Part shown: in pieces, positions 35,217 to 44,591 of the stretch
Layout of the letters: each line of letters starts with the position of its first letter
How positions within the stretch are numbered: the first letter of the stretch is position 1
DNA from: Acidobacteriota bacterium
GTDB taxonomy: Bacteria > Acidobacteriota > Vicinamibacteria > Vicinamibacterales > JAKQTR01
Direction of reading: 5' to 3'
NCBI GenBank assembly: GCA_026393675.1
Contig: JAPKZQ010000015.1
Location: 186,001-250,000 of the forward strand
DNA: 64,000 nucleotides
Position numbers and translations under genes: made by a program
The notes under the pieces: model-generated
Seen by the model: the letters and a program-made list of their open reading frames with translations, nothing else
Databases searched by the model: none
What the model was told of the DNA's origin: nothing

Positions 35217-37127
35217 ATGGCCAATCGAGAGTACGCGACGGTCGTGCCCGACCTTCTGTACTTCCTCAATCTCATTCCCTGCCGCACCGCCTGCCCGGTG
35301 CACACGAACGCCGGCGCGTACGTCCGCGCCGTTGCGGAGGGGGACACCGCGCGCGGATACCGGATTGCCCGAGCACCCAACCCGTTGACCTCGATCTGCG
35401 GTCGGATTTGCGCGCATCCCTGCGAGTCGGAGTGTCGCCGCGGCGTCATCGATCAGCCAATCTCCATTCGCGCCCTCAAGCGGACGTTGACCGAGCGGCA
35501 CGGGGTCGAAAACACACTGAACGCCCAACCGACCGCGTTGAAGCCGCTGCAGCTAGCGGTGAGGAGCGTGGAGGGGGCCGCCCGTGTCGGCGTCGTCGGG
35601 GCGGGTCCGGCCGGCCTCAGTTGTGCGCACGATCTGGCGTTGCTCGGCTACCGCGTCACGTTGTTCGACGCCGCGCCGGTTGTCGGCGGCATGCTCTACC
35701 AGGGCGTGCCGGAGTACCGACTGTCGCGCGATCTGATTCGCGCCGAGGTCGATCAGATTCTGTCGCTCGGCGTCGAGCTAAAGCTGGAGTGGCGGCTCGG
35801 CCGGGATTTCACGGTGGGCGATCTGCGCCGCAACGGGTTTGCGGCGGTATTCCTCGCGCTCGGCGCGTCGCGGGGCCGCGACCTGGACATTCCCGGCCAT
35901 GCTCTCGACGGCGTCATCAATGGCGTCGACTTCCTGCTGAATGCAAACCTCGGGTATCGTGTCACGCTCGGAGAGCGCGTCATCGTCATCGGTGGTGGCA
36001 ACGTGGCGATTGACGTCGCGCGGACGGCGCTGCGGTACGCGGCGTCGGAACAACGGCCGGAGCTGCCGGGCGGCGCCGAGCAACTGCTCCAGACGTGGGG
36101 GTACGACAACGCGTTCATCGATGCCGCCCGGACGGCGTTGCGCCTCGGTGCGCGGCATGTTCAGTTGGTGTCCCTCGAGTCGCGGGTGCAGATGCCGGCG
36201 CATCCGGACGAAGTGCGCGAGGCTGAAGAGGAAGGCATCACCCTCGTGCCAGGTGTAGGACCGAAGGCGATTCTCGGTCACGAGGGGCGGGTCGTCGGAC
36301 TGGAAACGCTCGACGTGGCAGCGCTGTTCGATGCAACCGGTCGGTTCAATCCCACCTTCACCCCGAGCACGGAGCGGCGCCTCGATGCTGACACGATCAT
36401 TCTGGCCGTCGGGCAGCAACCCGACACGAGCTGTTTGGAGGCAGATGCCGACATCGAGATCACGCCGCGCGGGTTGATCAAGGTCGATCCGCGCACGCTC
36501 TCGACGACGATGCCGGGGGTGTACTGCGGCGGCGATCTAGCCTTCGGGCCGCGCATCGTGATCGAGGCAGAGGCTGACGGCAAACGTGCCGCGCTGGCGA
36601 TCCACGAATCGCTCGGCGGCGGAAGCGTCCCGCGTGCACACGCGCGGTTCCGTCCGATTGCCTTGGACCGCGCCGGCGACCGCTACGACCGGATCCCGCG
36701 CCAGGCCGTGCCGAGCCTGCCGGTGACACGGCGCACCGGCTTCCGGGAAGTGGAGGAGGGCTACAGCGAGGAGCAGGCCCGCCTGGAGGGGTCCCGCTGT
36801 TTGTGGTGCAACGTCGAGACGATCTTCGACTCGGACAAATGTATCCTGTGCAGCGGCTGCGTCGAGATCTGTCCCGAGGCCTGTCTTGCGCTTGTTCCGG
36901 CGTCGCGACTGCGCGGCGGTCCCGAGATCGCGGCCGTGCTTGACGGGATGGACGGTGGCGCCGACGCGGGCGCCATTGTCAAAGACGAAACGCGATGCAT
37001 CCGGTGCGGCCTCTGCGCGGAACGCTGCCCGACCGGTGCGATCACAATGGAAGCGCTCGAAATCGACGAATCGCCGCAAACAGCACTCGGGCTGTATCAC
37101 GAATCCATGAACGAGGTGCGGGCATGA
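35217..37127 (+). CDS. GltD-like FAD/NAD(P) oxidoreductase fused to ferredoxin domains
   Basis: 636 residues, against about 470 in GltD. The N-terminal Fer4_20 module has C22, C26, C61, C65, C69 and C73 (IPCRTACPVHT, SICGRICAHPCESEC). FAD site VGVVGAGPAGLSCAHDLALL, NAD(P) site VIVIGGGNVAIDVARTALR, and PGVYCGGDLAFGP follow. The C-terminus carries two 4Fe-4S ferredoxin motifs (CILCSGCVEICPEAC and CIRCGLCAERCPTG) plus a CLWC pair. Its last bases overlap the Rieske start, so it is part of the quinol complex operon. It would exchange electrons between NAD(P)H or ferredoxin and the membrane complex. Confidence 0.93.
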   Translation: MANREYATVVPDLLYFLNLIPCRTACPVHTNAGAYVRAVAEGDTARGYRIARAPNPLTSICGRICAHPCESECRRGVIDQPISIRALKRTLTERHGVENTLNAQPTALKPLQLAVRSVEGAARVGVVGAGPAGLSCAHDLALLGYRVTLFDAAPVVGGMLYQGVPEYRLSRDLIRAEVDQILSLGVELKLEWRLGRDFTVGDLRRNGFAAVFLALGASRGRDLDIPGHALDGVINGVDFLLNANLGYRVTLGERVIVIGGGNVAIDVARTALRYAASEQRPELPGGAEQLLQTWGYDNAFIDAARTALRLGARHVQLVSLESRVQMPAHPDEVREAEEEGITLVPGVGPKAILGHEGRVVGLETLDVAALFDATGRFNPTFTPSTERRLDADTIILAVGQQPDTSCLEADADIEITPRGLIKVDPRTLSTTMPGVYCGGDLAFGPRIVIEAEADGKRAALAIHESLGGGSVPRAHARFRPIALDRAGDRYDRIPRQAVPSLPVTRRTGFREVEEGYSEEQARLEGSRCLWCNVETIFDSDKCILCSGCVEICPEACLALVPASRLRGGPEIAAVLDGMDGGADAGAIVKDETRCIRCGLCAERCPTGAITMEALEIDESPQTALGLYHESMNEVRA

Positions 37128-37600
37128 CGACCGATCGGCCGCGACTATTGGAGCGACCGGATCCCGTGCGGCGCAGCATGTTCGCGATTGGCTGTATCGC
37201 CATCGGTGCCGCGACGGCAGGCTTTCTCGCCGCGACGTTGCGGTTTTTCGTGCCTAATGTCCTCTATGAGCCGTCGCGCAGGTTCGACATCGGGCCGCCG
37301 TCGGGTTTTCCGCCCGGCGCGGTCACCTTCCTGCCAGACCGGCGGCTATATGTGTTCAACGGGACAGACGGCTTCTACACGATCTCGTCGGTGTGCACAC
37401 ATCTGGGCTGCAACGTGAAGCGCGGCGGCCCGGGATTCGCGTGTCCCTGCCATGGAAGCCAGTTCAACGAGAACGGGCAGGTCGTGCAAGGGCCGGCGCC
37501 GAAACCGCTGGCGTGGTACTCGCTCAGCCTCTCGCCGCACGCGCACCTCGTCGTCGACCTGGATCATCCAGTCACTCCCGAGTTTCGCCTGCGGGCCTGA
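37124..37600 (+). CDS. Rieske iron-sulfur protein
   Basis: 158 residues; its ATG overlaps the stop of the GltD-like gene (ATGA). A single N-terminal membrane helix (AIGCIAIGAATAGFLAATLR) anchors the protein. The Rieske boxes CTHLGC (C91-C96) and CPCHGS (C107-S112) give the 2Fe-2S ligands two Cys and two His, plus the disulfide pair. The size fits the Rieske subunit of b6f- or bc-type quinol oxidoreductases. It faces the periplasmic side. Confidence 0.96.
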   Translation: MTTDRPRLLERPDPVRRSMFAIGCIAIGAATAGFLAATLRFFVPNVLYEPSRRFDIGPPSGFPPGAVTFLPDRRLYVFNGTDGFYTISSVCTHLGCNVKRGGPGFACPCHGSQFNENGQVVQGPAPKPLAWYSLSLSPHAHLVVDLDHPVTPEFRLRA

Positions 37601-37624
37601 GTGGAGCGCAAGGTGAGTCAACCA

Positions 37625-38866
37625 ATGCGGCACAGACTGGCAGTCTGGTTCGACGGCGTGCGCCGTTCTGTCTGGCGTATCGGGTGGCCCGTGACAGACA
37701 AGGACCGCGCCGCCGCGATGATCTCGAGTCTGTTCCTGCACATCCATTCCGCACGCGTCAGCCGCCACGTGCTGAAGCCGACCTACACGTTCGCGTTGGG
37801 GCTCGTCTCGGGAATTCTGTTCATCGTCCTCTCGGTGACCGGCCTGGCGCTGATGCTCTATTACGTGCCGTATCCGCCGGAAGCGTACCGGAGCATGAAG
37901 GATTTGCAGTTCGTCGTCACCTTCGGGATCGTGTTGCGCAACATGCATCGCTGGTCGGCCCACGCGATGGTGGGGGTCGTATTCCTGCACATGTGCCGCG
38001 TGTTCTGGACCGGATCCTACAAGCCGCCGCGCGAGTTCAATTGGGTCGTCGGCGTTTTGCTGCTGCTCTTGACGCTTGGCTTGTCGTTCACCGGATACCT
38101 GCTGCCGTGGGATCAGCTCGCGTTCTGGGCCATTACCGTTGGCACCAACATCGCGGCGTACGCGCCGGTCGTTGGCGATCAGGTGAAATTCCTGTTGCTT
38201 GGCGGCCACATGATTGGTCCGATGACGCTGCTGCGCTTCTACGTGCTGCACTGCGTGATCCTGCCGCTCGCGATGCTGCTGCTCATCTCCCTGCATGTAT
38301 GGCGCGTGCGGAAGGACGGATTGAGCGGCGCCGAGATCTCCGCGTCGCCCACGGAGGAGCGGGCCGGTGTCTTTCCGGCGTCCGCGAAAACCTACGGGCT
38401 TATGGGCCTCACCACACGCCCGCGCGCATCCGTCGAGGCGCGCGATCCGAACGATGAAGTGTTCGCCTGGCCGCACTTGTTGTATCGCGAGCTGTTGGTC
38501 GCCCTCGCCGTGATTGTCGTGCTTCACGTCGTCTCGTTGGTGTTCATGGCACCACTCGAGGAGATCGCCGATCCGACGCGCACGCCCAACCCCGCGAAAG
38601 CGCCTTGGTACTTCCTCGGGCTCCAGGAGCTGGTGCACTACTCGGCGCTGGTGGGTGGCGTCATCGTCCCAACGCTGATTGTGCTGGCACTGCTGGTCCT
38701 TCCGTATATCGACCGGGGCACATCGGGCTCTGGTCGATGGTTTGCGCCAGAGCGGCGCCTGGCCAATTCGGTGTTCACCACGCTCGCTGTGGTGAGCGTC
38801 GTGCTGACGGTCATCGGGACGTTCTTCCGCGGCGCCAACTGGGCGTGGGTGTGGCCATGGAAGTGA
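37625..38866 (+). CDS. cytochrome b of a Rieske/cytochrome b complex (b6 plus subunit IV fused)
   Basis: 413 residues; the ATG at 37625 has AAGGTGAG eight bases ahead, preferred over a GTG at 37601. Haem-b His pairs are H108/H122 and H209/H224; the second pair has 14 residues between, as in cytochrome b6. [13 protein letters not shown] marks helix B. The C-terminal half corresponds to subunit IV, with [11 protein letters not shown] as the PEWY-type quinol site. It oxidises menaquinol or another quinol and passes electrons to the Rieske centre and the cytochromes c. Its end overlaps the next gene by 10 bases. Confidence 0.95.
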   Translation: MRHRLAVWFDGVRRSVWRIGWPVTDKDRAAAMISSLFLHIHSARVSRHVLKPTYTFALGLVSGILFIVLSVTGLALMLYYVPYPPEAYRSMKDLQFVVTFGIVLRNMHRWSAHAMVGVVFLHMCRVFWTGSYKPPREFNWVVGVLLLLLTLGLSFTGYLLPWDQLAFWAITVGTNIAAYAPVVGDQVKFLLLGGHMIGPMTLLRFYVLHCVILPLAMLLLISLHVWRVRKDGLSGAEISASPTEERAGVFPASAKTYGLMGLTTRPRASVEARDPNDEVFAWPHLLYRELLVALAVIVVLHVVSLVFMAPLEEIADPTRTPNPAKAPWYFLGLQELVHYSALVGGVIVPTLIVLALLVLPYIDRGTSGSGRWFAPERRLANSVFTTLAVVSVVLTVIGTFFRGANWAWVWPWK

Positions 38867-40860
38867 AGCAGATTGCTCCCGCGCGGCTGCACATTCTGCT
38901 CGCGTGCCTCGCCGTGGCGTTCCTGCTGATCTTCTCGTGGGTGTTGCTGCGCGAGGGGACCGCCGAGTGGCGCACGACACAGGCGCAATTCGCCAGGCTC
39001 GAAGCGACTGTCAAGAACCCGCACCAGCTCGCCCAGGCCGCCAACGTCGGCGGCCCTCACCAGATCTGGCTCGAAGACCTCGGGCGCGTCGACCGCTGCA
39101 CCACGTGCCATCTCGGGATTGACGATCCCGCGTTTGCCGTCGTCCCTCAGCCGTTCACCGCCCACCCAGGCGCCTGGCTGACGACGCATCCGCCCGACCG
39201 GTTTGGGTGCACTGTGTGCCATGACGGTCAGGGCCAGGCGACCGACTACCGCGCCGCCGCGCATCAACCGCAGGACTTCGAACTGCGGCCGATGCGGCCG
39301 CTCGAGACGATCGAAGCCAACTGCGGCACCTGCCACCGCGCCCTCGACCCGCCGGACGCGCCGCGCCTGGCCGAAGGCCGCCGGCTGATCATCGAGTCTG
39401 GGTGCGTCTCCTGCCACGAGATCCCGGGCTTCGAGGGCGTGACGTTTAGCGGCCCCGCCCTGGCGAGCATCGGCTACAAGGTCCGGCCCGAATGGCTGCG
39501 CGCGTGGTTGAAGGATCCGAAAAGCTACCTCTCGCAGTCGAAGATGGGCAACTTCCGGTTGTCGGACGTGGAAATCGCCAGCCTGCAGGCGTTCCTGCTC
39601 TCGCAGCGGGCGGAGGCTCCGCCCGACAGCGCCGGCGTCGACTGGTCGAAGGCCAGCGCGGACAACGGGCGCGCGCTCTTCGGCGAGCTGCGCTGCGTGA
39701 GCTGCCACGCCGTCAACGGGCGCGGCGGCACGATGGGGCCCGAACTGACGCGCGTCGGCGACAAGGTGCGCCGCGCCGGGCTCTTCAGCTTCCTGAAAGA
39801 TCCGCATCGCACGCAGCCGGATACGCCGATGCTGCAGTACCGCCTCACCGACGACCAGGTGCGCGATCTCACAGCGTTCCTGCTCGAGCAGTATCGATCG
39901 ACCGATACGCCCGAGTCGGCGCCGGCCGCCTATCAGGACGCGCGGGCGGTGGCGGCGGGACGGAGCGTCTTCGAGAAGCGGGGCTGCGCGAGCTGTCACC
40001 AGCTCCCGGGCGTGACCGAGTCGGGCCGCATCGGCCCGAGCCTGGCCGGCATCGCCGATCGCGACCCCGACCAGCTGCTTTACGGCAGCCACATCGTGCG
40101 GCACACGACCGAGAACTACATCTTTCTGAAAGTTCTCCTACCCAGCGCGCTCGGTCAACCCTCGACGATGCCGACGTTCTCGTTCACGCCCGCCCAGGCG
40201 GCGAAGATCGCGCTGGCGCTGGCGGGTATCCGGAAGGCTGACCTGCCGGCCTCCTACGTGCGAAACCGCCAACCGCCGGCGCCGTACCGGCCGGCCGGCC
40301 GTTTCGGAGAGCTGGTGGACCGATACCGGTGCCTGAGCTGTCATTCGGTCGGCGGGTACGGCGGCGATCTCTCGACCGTTCCGCTCGATCGCATCGGCAG
40401 CCAGTTAAAGCACGACTACATCGCGTCGTACCTGCTGAACCCCGGGGCCGTGCGCGTCAGCCTCGAAGCGCGCATGCCGGTGTTCCACATGGCGCCCGAC
40501 GAGGCAAAAGAGGTCGCCGACTACTTCTCGAGCGTCTTCCTCGACGACGAACTGGAGCGGTACAACGCGCGTTTCACGCCGGCGGAGGCGCGCCACGGCC
40601 AGGAGCTCTACGGGCAGCTCGGGTGCGCAGCATGCCATCAGCTGGGGACGACCGGCGGGTACGTCGGCCCGGAGCTGTCGCACACCGGCGAACGGCTGAA
40701 GTCGGGGTGGATCGCCGCGTTCCTCACGGCGCCGACGCGCTACAAACCGGGCACATTGCAGCCCGATTACGGGCTGTCGAGCGCCGATGCGCGTGCGCTG
40801 ACCGCGTATCTGAGCAGCATCGGTGAAGGCGCGGCGGGGAAGATGGGGGGTACGCGATGA
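38857..40860 (+). CDS. membrane-anchored octahaem c-type cytochrome
   Basis: 667 residues with one N-terminal membrane helix ([21 protein letters not shown]). Eight CxxCH sites are present: CTTCH, CTVCH, CGTCH, CVSCH, CVSCH, CASCH, CLSCH and CAACH. The last five lie in repeated modules of the cytochrome c class I type, each with a GP.L and a Met-containing end. Overlaps the cytochrome b gene before it and the monohaem cytochrome after it. Probably the electron exit of the complex, able to store several electrons. Confidence 0.94.
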   Translation: MEVKQIAPARLHILLACLAVAFLLIFSWVLLREGTAEWRTTQAQFARLEATVKNPHQLAQAANVGGPHQIWLEDLGRVDRCTTCHLGIDDPAFAVVPQPFTAHPGAWLTTHPPDRFGCTVCHDGQGQATDYRAAAHQPQDFELRPMRPLETIEANCGTCHRALDPPDAPRLAEGRRLIIESGCVSCHEIPGFEGVTFSGPALASIGYKVRPEWLRAWLKDPKSYLSQSKMGNFRLSDVEIASLQAFLLSQRAEAPPDSAGVDWSKASADNGRALFGELRCVSCHAVNGRGGTMGPELTRVGDKVRRAGLFSFLKDPHRTQPDTPMLQYRLTDDQVRDLTAFLLEQYRSTDTPESAPAAYQDARAVAAGRSVFEKRGCASCHQLPGVTESGRIGPSLAGIADRDPDQLLYGSHIVRHTTENYIFLKVLLPSALGQPSTMPTFSFTPAQAAKIALALAGIRKADLPASYVRNRQPPAPYRPAGRFGELVDRYRCLSCHSVGGYGGDLSTVPLDRIGSQLKHDYIASYLLNPGAVRVSLEARMPVFHMAPDEAKEVADYFSSVFLDDELERYNARFTPAEARHGQELYGQLGCAACHQLGTTGGYVGPELSHTGERLKSGWIAAFLTAPTRYKPGTLQPDYGLSSADARALTAYLSSIGEGAAGKMGGTR

Positions 40861-41303
40861 GGTATGCGCGCCGATCGGTGACAGCGCTCGCGCTGGTCGG
40901 ATACGCCGTCGCGATGGCCGCGCTGGTGGGCTGCAACCGGCCGGCCGCGCGGCCCGGCGATCCGCTGCTCGATGCGATTCGCGCCGAAGAGCGGGGCGCG
41001 GGCAATCTCACCTACGCCGAGAGCCAGGGCAGAGCACTGTTCGCCCACTACTGCGCCACCTGTCACGGCGACGAAGGCCACGGCGACGGTCAGAACGCGT
41101 CGAATCTGACGCCACCGCCGCCCGACCTGACGGTGCCGAAGAACGTCAGCGACCAGGCGCTCGTACGGAAAGTGATTGCGGAGGGGAGTGCGGCGGTCGG
41201 CCGCTCACCGCTCTCGCCGCCCTGGGGACGCAGCCTGAGCCGCCAGGAGATCGACTATCTGACCGCGTACTGTCAGGCGCTCGGCCGAAAGCCGCCGAAA
41301 TAG
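40857..41303 (+). CDS. monohaem cytochrome c lipoprotein
   Basis: 148 residues. The signal ends in AALVGCNRP, a lipobox, so the protein is lipid-anchored. One haem site, YCATCHGDEGHGDGQN, with the rest of a class I cytochrome c (EIDYLTAYCQALG). Start overlaps the octahaem stop (ATGA). It is the last gene of the respiratory operon and likely shuttles electrons from the complex to the terminal acceptor. Confidence 0.92.
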   Translation: MRYARRSVTALALVGYAVAMAALVGCNRPAARPGDPLLDAIRAEERGAGNLTYAESQGRALFAHYCATCHGDEGHGDGQNASNLTPPPPDLTVPKNVSDQALVRKVIAEGSAAVGRSPLSPPWGRSLSRQEIDYLTAYCQALGRKPPK

Positions 41304-41324
41304 TCGGCACACGCCAACTCGCTC

Positions 41325-41507
41325 AGTTCCCTGCCAGGTCGCCACCGCCGATAGCGCGCTCGCGACGACGACGATCACTTCCGGGTCCATCGGTGCCACG
41401 CCGTACAGCACGGTGACCAGCGCGTGGCGCAGGCCGATCAGTCCCACGAAACTGAGCGCGACACCGATCGCCACGATCTTGACGCCATCGCGAAGCACGA
41501 GACCGAA
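41325..41507 (-). pseudogene. C-terminal remnant of an ADOP/MacB-like permease
   Basis: The minus strand reads VFGLVLRDGVKIVAIGVALS followed by LRHALVTVLYGVAPMDPEVI, the last two helices of MacB/FtsX-type permeases as found in acidobacterial duplicated orphan permeases. The gene body is missing. It is in frame with the IS110 remnant on its 5' side, forming an artificial 180-codon frame. Confidence 0.65.
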
Positions 41508-41597
41508 CACCTCGCCGTCTCGCCCCTCTTCCGCGAGGGAGATGTCGATCGATTCTTTGTGGACATCCATCCCCACGAACATGCTACGTTTCGCCAT
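41508..41597 (-). mobile_element. IS110-family transposase 5' remnant
   Basis: MAKRSMFVGMDVHKESIDIS, followed by LAEEGRDGEV, is the start of an IS110-type DEDD transposase. AAGGAG stands upstream. Only about 30 codons survive before the sequence becomes the permease remnant, so an insertion followed by a deletion took place here. Confidence 0.75.
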
Positions 41598-41727
41598 GAC
41601 GGCCTGAAGGACTTCTCCTTTTGCGGAAGACCTTGATGTCTTCAAGGCGTCATGTTCGGGGACCACTTCTCGGATGGCGCAACGCAGGTACATGAGCGCG
41701 CCACCAAAGATAGAAGCACGACCTGAC

Positions 41728-43170
41728 ATGAACATCCTCGTTACCGGCGCGACCGGGTACATCGGAGGGCGACTCGTCCCGCGGCTCGCGGCGGCCGGAC
41801 ATCACGTCATCTGTCTGGCGCGCGATCCGCAGCGGCTGGCCGGACGCCCATGGCCGGATGTCGACGTCCGGCAGGGCGACGCGCTCGACGCGAAAACGCT
41901 CTGGCGGATTCTCGTCGGCGTGGACGTCGCCTACTACCTCGTCCACTCCATGGCGACCGGCGCCCGTGGCTTCGGCGAGCGCGACCGGGTCGCGGCTGAG
42001 AACTTCGGCACGGCGGCCCGCGTGGCCGGCGTCAAGCGCATCATCTATCTGGGCGGTTTGGGCTCGGACGACAAGCCGCTGTCGGCCCACCTGACGTCAC
42101 GGCACCAAGTCGGGAACGTGCTGCGCGCGTCAGGTGTGCCTGTGACGGAATTTCGCGCTGCGGTCGTAGTCGGTTCCGGCAGCGTTTCGTTCGAGATGAT
42201 CCGCTACCTCACGGAACGGCTCCCCATTATCATCACGTCGCGCTGGGTGACGACGCGCTGTCAGCCGATTGCGATCGCCAACGTGCTGGAATACCTGATG
42301 CGCTGCCTCGACGAGCCGCGTTCGATCGGGCGAACGTTCGAAATCGGCGGGCCCGACGTCCTGACGTATGGCGACATGATGCGGGGGTATGCCGCCGCCC
42401 GAGGTCTCAAGCGCTACCTGATTTCGCTACCCGTGTTCACGCCACGTCTGTCGTCGTGGTGGGTCGATCTCGTGACGCCGATTCCGGCGGCGTATTCACA
42501 CCCACTCATCGAGGGATTACGAAACGAGGTCATCGTGCGGGATCCGAGCGCGCATTACGTCTTCGACATCCGGCTCATTTCCTACGCCGAAGCCGTTCGA
42601 CGGGCGACCGAGCGTACCCGTTTGGGCGAGGTCGAAACCTATTGGGCTGGCGCGCGCGCGGGACTCCAGCCCGGCGTGACCCTGCGCGTTACTGAGGGCA
42701 TGGTCTCTGAGGAGCGGCGCGTCGGGTCGGCCGCGGCACCCGCCGACGTGTACGCGGTGTTTGCCGGCATCGGCGGGGCGCGTGGGTGGTTCTACGCCGA
42801 CTGGCTCTGGCAACTGCGCGGCCTTCTCGATCGGCTCCTGGGCGGGGTGGGCATGCGGCGCGGGCGGCGCAGCCCGGACGACCTGCGTCCCGGCGATGCC
42901 CTCGATTTCTGGCGCGTGGAAACGGTGGAACCGAACCGGCTCATCCGCCTGCGCGCTGAAATGGGCCTACCCGGATTCGCCTGGCTGCAGTTTGAGGTCC
43001 AGCCCCGACCCGCGGACGGGACGCTGCTGATCCAGACCGCGTTTTTCGAGCCGCACGGTCTGTTCGGCCTCATCTATTGGCACGCCCTGTATCCAATCCA
43101 CCAGCTCATCTTCTCGGGACTCGCCCGCGCGATCGTCCGGCGTGCTGAGGCTCGGACGAACCCGCGTTAG
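41728..43170 (+). CDS. NAD(P)-binding SDR-family protein with DUF2867-like C-terminal domain
   Basis: 480 residues from the ATG at 41728. The Rossmann start NILVTGATGYIGGRLVPRLA gives GxxGxxG. The extended SDR body contains YYLVHSM and IYLGGLGSD in place of the classic YxxxK. The second half (GWFYADWLWQLRGLLDRLLG, then DALDFWRVETVEPNRLIRL) is a SRPBCC-like DUF2867 domain. Proteins of this build act on hydrophobic small molecules or as flavin-independent epimerases; the true reaction is unknown. It follows the IS110 debris and stands alone. Confidence 0.82.
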   Translation: MNILVTGATGYIGGRLVPRLAAAGHHVICLARDPQRLAGRPWPDVDVRQGDALDAKTLWRILVGVDVAYYLVHSMATGARGFGERDRVAAENFGTAARVAGVKRIIYLGGLGSDDKPLSAHLTSRHQVGNVLRASGVPVTEFRAAVVVGSGSVSFEMIRYLTERLPIIITSRWVTTRCQPIAIANVLEYLMRCLDEPRSIGRTFEIGGPDVLTYGDMMRGYAAARGLKRYLISLPVFTPRLSSWWVDLVTPIPAAYSHPLIEGLRNEVIVRDPSAHYVFDIRLISYAEAVRRATERTRLGEVETYWAGARAGLQPGVTLRVTEGMVSEERRVGSAAAPADVYAVFAGIGGARGWFYADWLWQLRGLLDRLLGGVGMRRGRRSPDDLRPGDALDFWRVETVEPNRLIRLRAEMGLPGFAWLQFEVQPRPADGTLLIQTAFFEPHGLFGLIYWHALYPIHQLIFSGLARAIVRRAEARTNPR

Positions 43171-43365
43171 CACGACCTTGTCAGATTCAAGGATTCGCAC
43201 TTACCGACCCAGCATTTCGTACTCAGGGGCGGTCCACGGCGAGGGGGCGAGCGGAATCACGGTGGTAACATAGCACGCAGCCAGCGCCAGTGAAGATCCG
43301 GCCCCGTGCGGAGAAGGTTCTGCGCGAACCGTTCAGCGCTCGCCTCGGCAAGGAAGGAAGACCCG

Positions 43366-43713
43366 ATGTCCACAACGACCCAGATGATTCCGGCAGCCGA
43401 GGCGTTGCTACTTCAGTCGCTCGTCAGCCCCACCGAACACGGAATCGCCAGTCGCGTGCTGGCGAAGACCAGTGGCGGCAACATCACACTCTTCGCATTT
43501 GACGCGGGGCAGGGACTCACCGAGCACACGTCGCCGTTTGATGCGCTCGTGATGGTCCTCGAAGGCTCACTCACCCTCACGATCGGCGGCACGCCGATTC
43601 GCGCGACGCCGGGCACGATCGTGCGCATGCCCGCCGACGTTCCGCACGCGCTCGATGCGCCTGAGCCGGCTCGAATGCTGCTCATCATGTTGCGGGACCC
43701 CAAGGTGGCGTAA
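43366..43713 (+). CDS. cupin-domain protein, copy 1
   Basis: 115 residues; the ATG at 43366 has GGAAGGAAG upstream. A single cupin barrel with HTSPFDALVMVLEGSLTLT and TPGTIVRMPADVPHAL, whose His and Glu residues normally hold a metal. A second copy at 53631 differs at six residues by eye. Proteins of this type bind small molecules or act as dioxygenases or regulators. Confidence 0.9.
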   Translation: MSTTTQMIPAAEALLLQSLVSPTEHGIASRVLAKTSGGNITLFAFDAGQGLTEHTSPFDALVMVLEGSLTLTIGGTPIRATPGTIVRMPADVPHALDAPEPARMLLIMLRDPKVA

Positions 43714-43788
43714 AGGGCCCGCTGGCACGGCATCGCACCTTTTCGCTCCATGCTGCGCTGGCTGCTGGCCGAGCCGCTTCGGGGACTC

Positions 43789-43836
43789 TTGACAAGATCG
43801 TCGACGAGGGGTATATTGTGAATTAGAATTCACAAT
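43789..43836 (+). promoter_or_regulatory. tetR promoter and operator
   Basis: TTGACA at 43789-43794 and TATATT at 43812-43817 are 17 bases apart. A perfect inverted repeat, ATTGTGAATT-N2-AATTCACAAT, spans 43815-43836 and covers the -10 edge and the transcript start. The TetR gene begins at 43860, so this is an autoregulation site with high likelihood. Confidence 0.8.
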
Positions 43837-43859
43837 CGAGAGAGCAAGGTGAGGGACGG

Positions 43860-44456
43860 ATGGCTGAGAAACGGGACACCGAGATTCGCCGCGAGCAAAT
43901 CGCCCAGGCCGCCCTGTCGGTGGTCGCCGGCAAGGGCGTGCGGGGGTTGAGCATCGCGGCCGTCGCGCGCGTCGTCGGCCTCGTCCCGTCGGCCCTGTAC
44001 CGACACTTCGCGGGCAAGGATGCCATCCTCGATGCCGTCCTCGACCTCATCAGCGAACGGCTGACCGACCACGTCACCGCCGTCACGCTGGCGCATCCCG
44101 ACGCGCTCTCGCGCCTGCGCGACCTGCACGGCAGGCACATGGAGCTGATTCGCAGCAGCCATGCGATTCCCCGCATCGTGTTTTCGGAGGAAGCCTACAA
44201 CGGCAATCGCCGCCACCGGGCCAAGGTGGTCTCGTTGGTCACGCGCTACCTGGCGCGCGTCGCCGAGATCATCCGGCACGGCCAATTGCAGGGAGAGATT
44301 CGGCCGGATCTCGACCCAGAGGCGGTGGCCACCTTGTTTCTCGGCCTGGTTCAGCCGCCCGCCTTGCTGTGGCAGGTGAGCGGGGGGACGCTGGATCTGA
44401 CGAAGCACAGCGACCAGACGTGGATGCTGTTCAGCGAAGCGATTCGGCAGCGCTGA
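43860..44456 (+). CDS. TetR/AcrR-family regulator of the efflux operon
   Basis: 198 residues. Helix-turn-helix at the N-terminus: EQIAQAALSVVAGKGVRGLS followed by VARVVGLVPSALYRHFAGKD. The remainder is an all-helical ligand-binding domain. It lies directly ahead of a TolC/adaptor/RND operon, and a second dyad with the same TGAAT-N4-ATTCA core lies before that operon (44482-44495). Repression of the pump until a toxic substrate binds is the likely mode. Confidence 0.93.
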   Translation: MAEKRDTEIRREQIAQAALSVVAGKGVRGLSIAAVARVVGLVPSALYRHFAGKDAILDAVLDLISERLTDHVTAVTLAHPDALSRLRDLHGRHMELIRSSHAIPRIVFSEEAYNGNRRHRAKVVSLVTRYLARVAEIIRHGQLQGEIRPDLDPEAVATLFLGLVQPPALLWQVSGGTLDLTKHSDQTWMLFSEAIRQR

Positions 44457-44469
44457 GGAGCTCCTTTTT

Positions 44470-44501
44470 TTGCCAGCGTAGTGAATGACGATTCATATAA
44501 T
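44470..44501 (+). promoter_or_regulatory. efflux operon promoter with TetR operator
   Basis: TATAAT at 44496-44501 is a perfect -10; TTGCCA at 44470-44475 is a possible -35, although the spacer of 20 bases is long. Between them, TGAAT-N4-ATTCA (44482-44495) repeats the core of the tetR operator at 43815-43836, so the same protein should bind here. Confidence 0.65.
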
Positions 44502-44591
44502 AGGGCCGCGCACCTGAGAGCAGCGGCCGGGTAGGGAAGACGGAGGCACGAAGATGTTTAAGCAGGCAAGCGGCCGCCGGGAGGAGAAGAC

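Noticed and set aside
44456-44471. GGAGCTCC followed by a T-run after tetR as an intrinsic terminator
   Set aside because: The stem is only four base pairs without a loop, so it is too weak to claim; the T-run lies just ahead of the efflux promoter.
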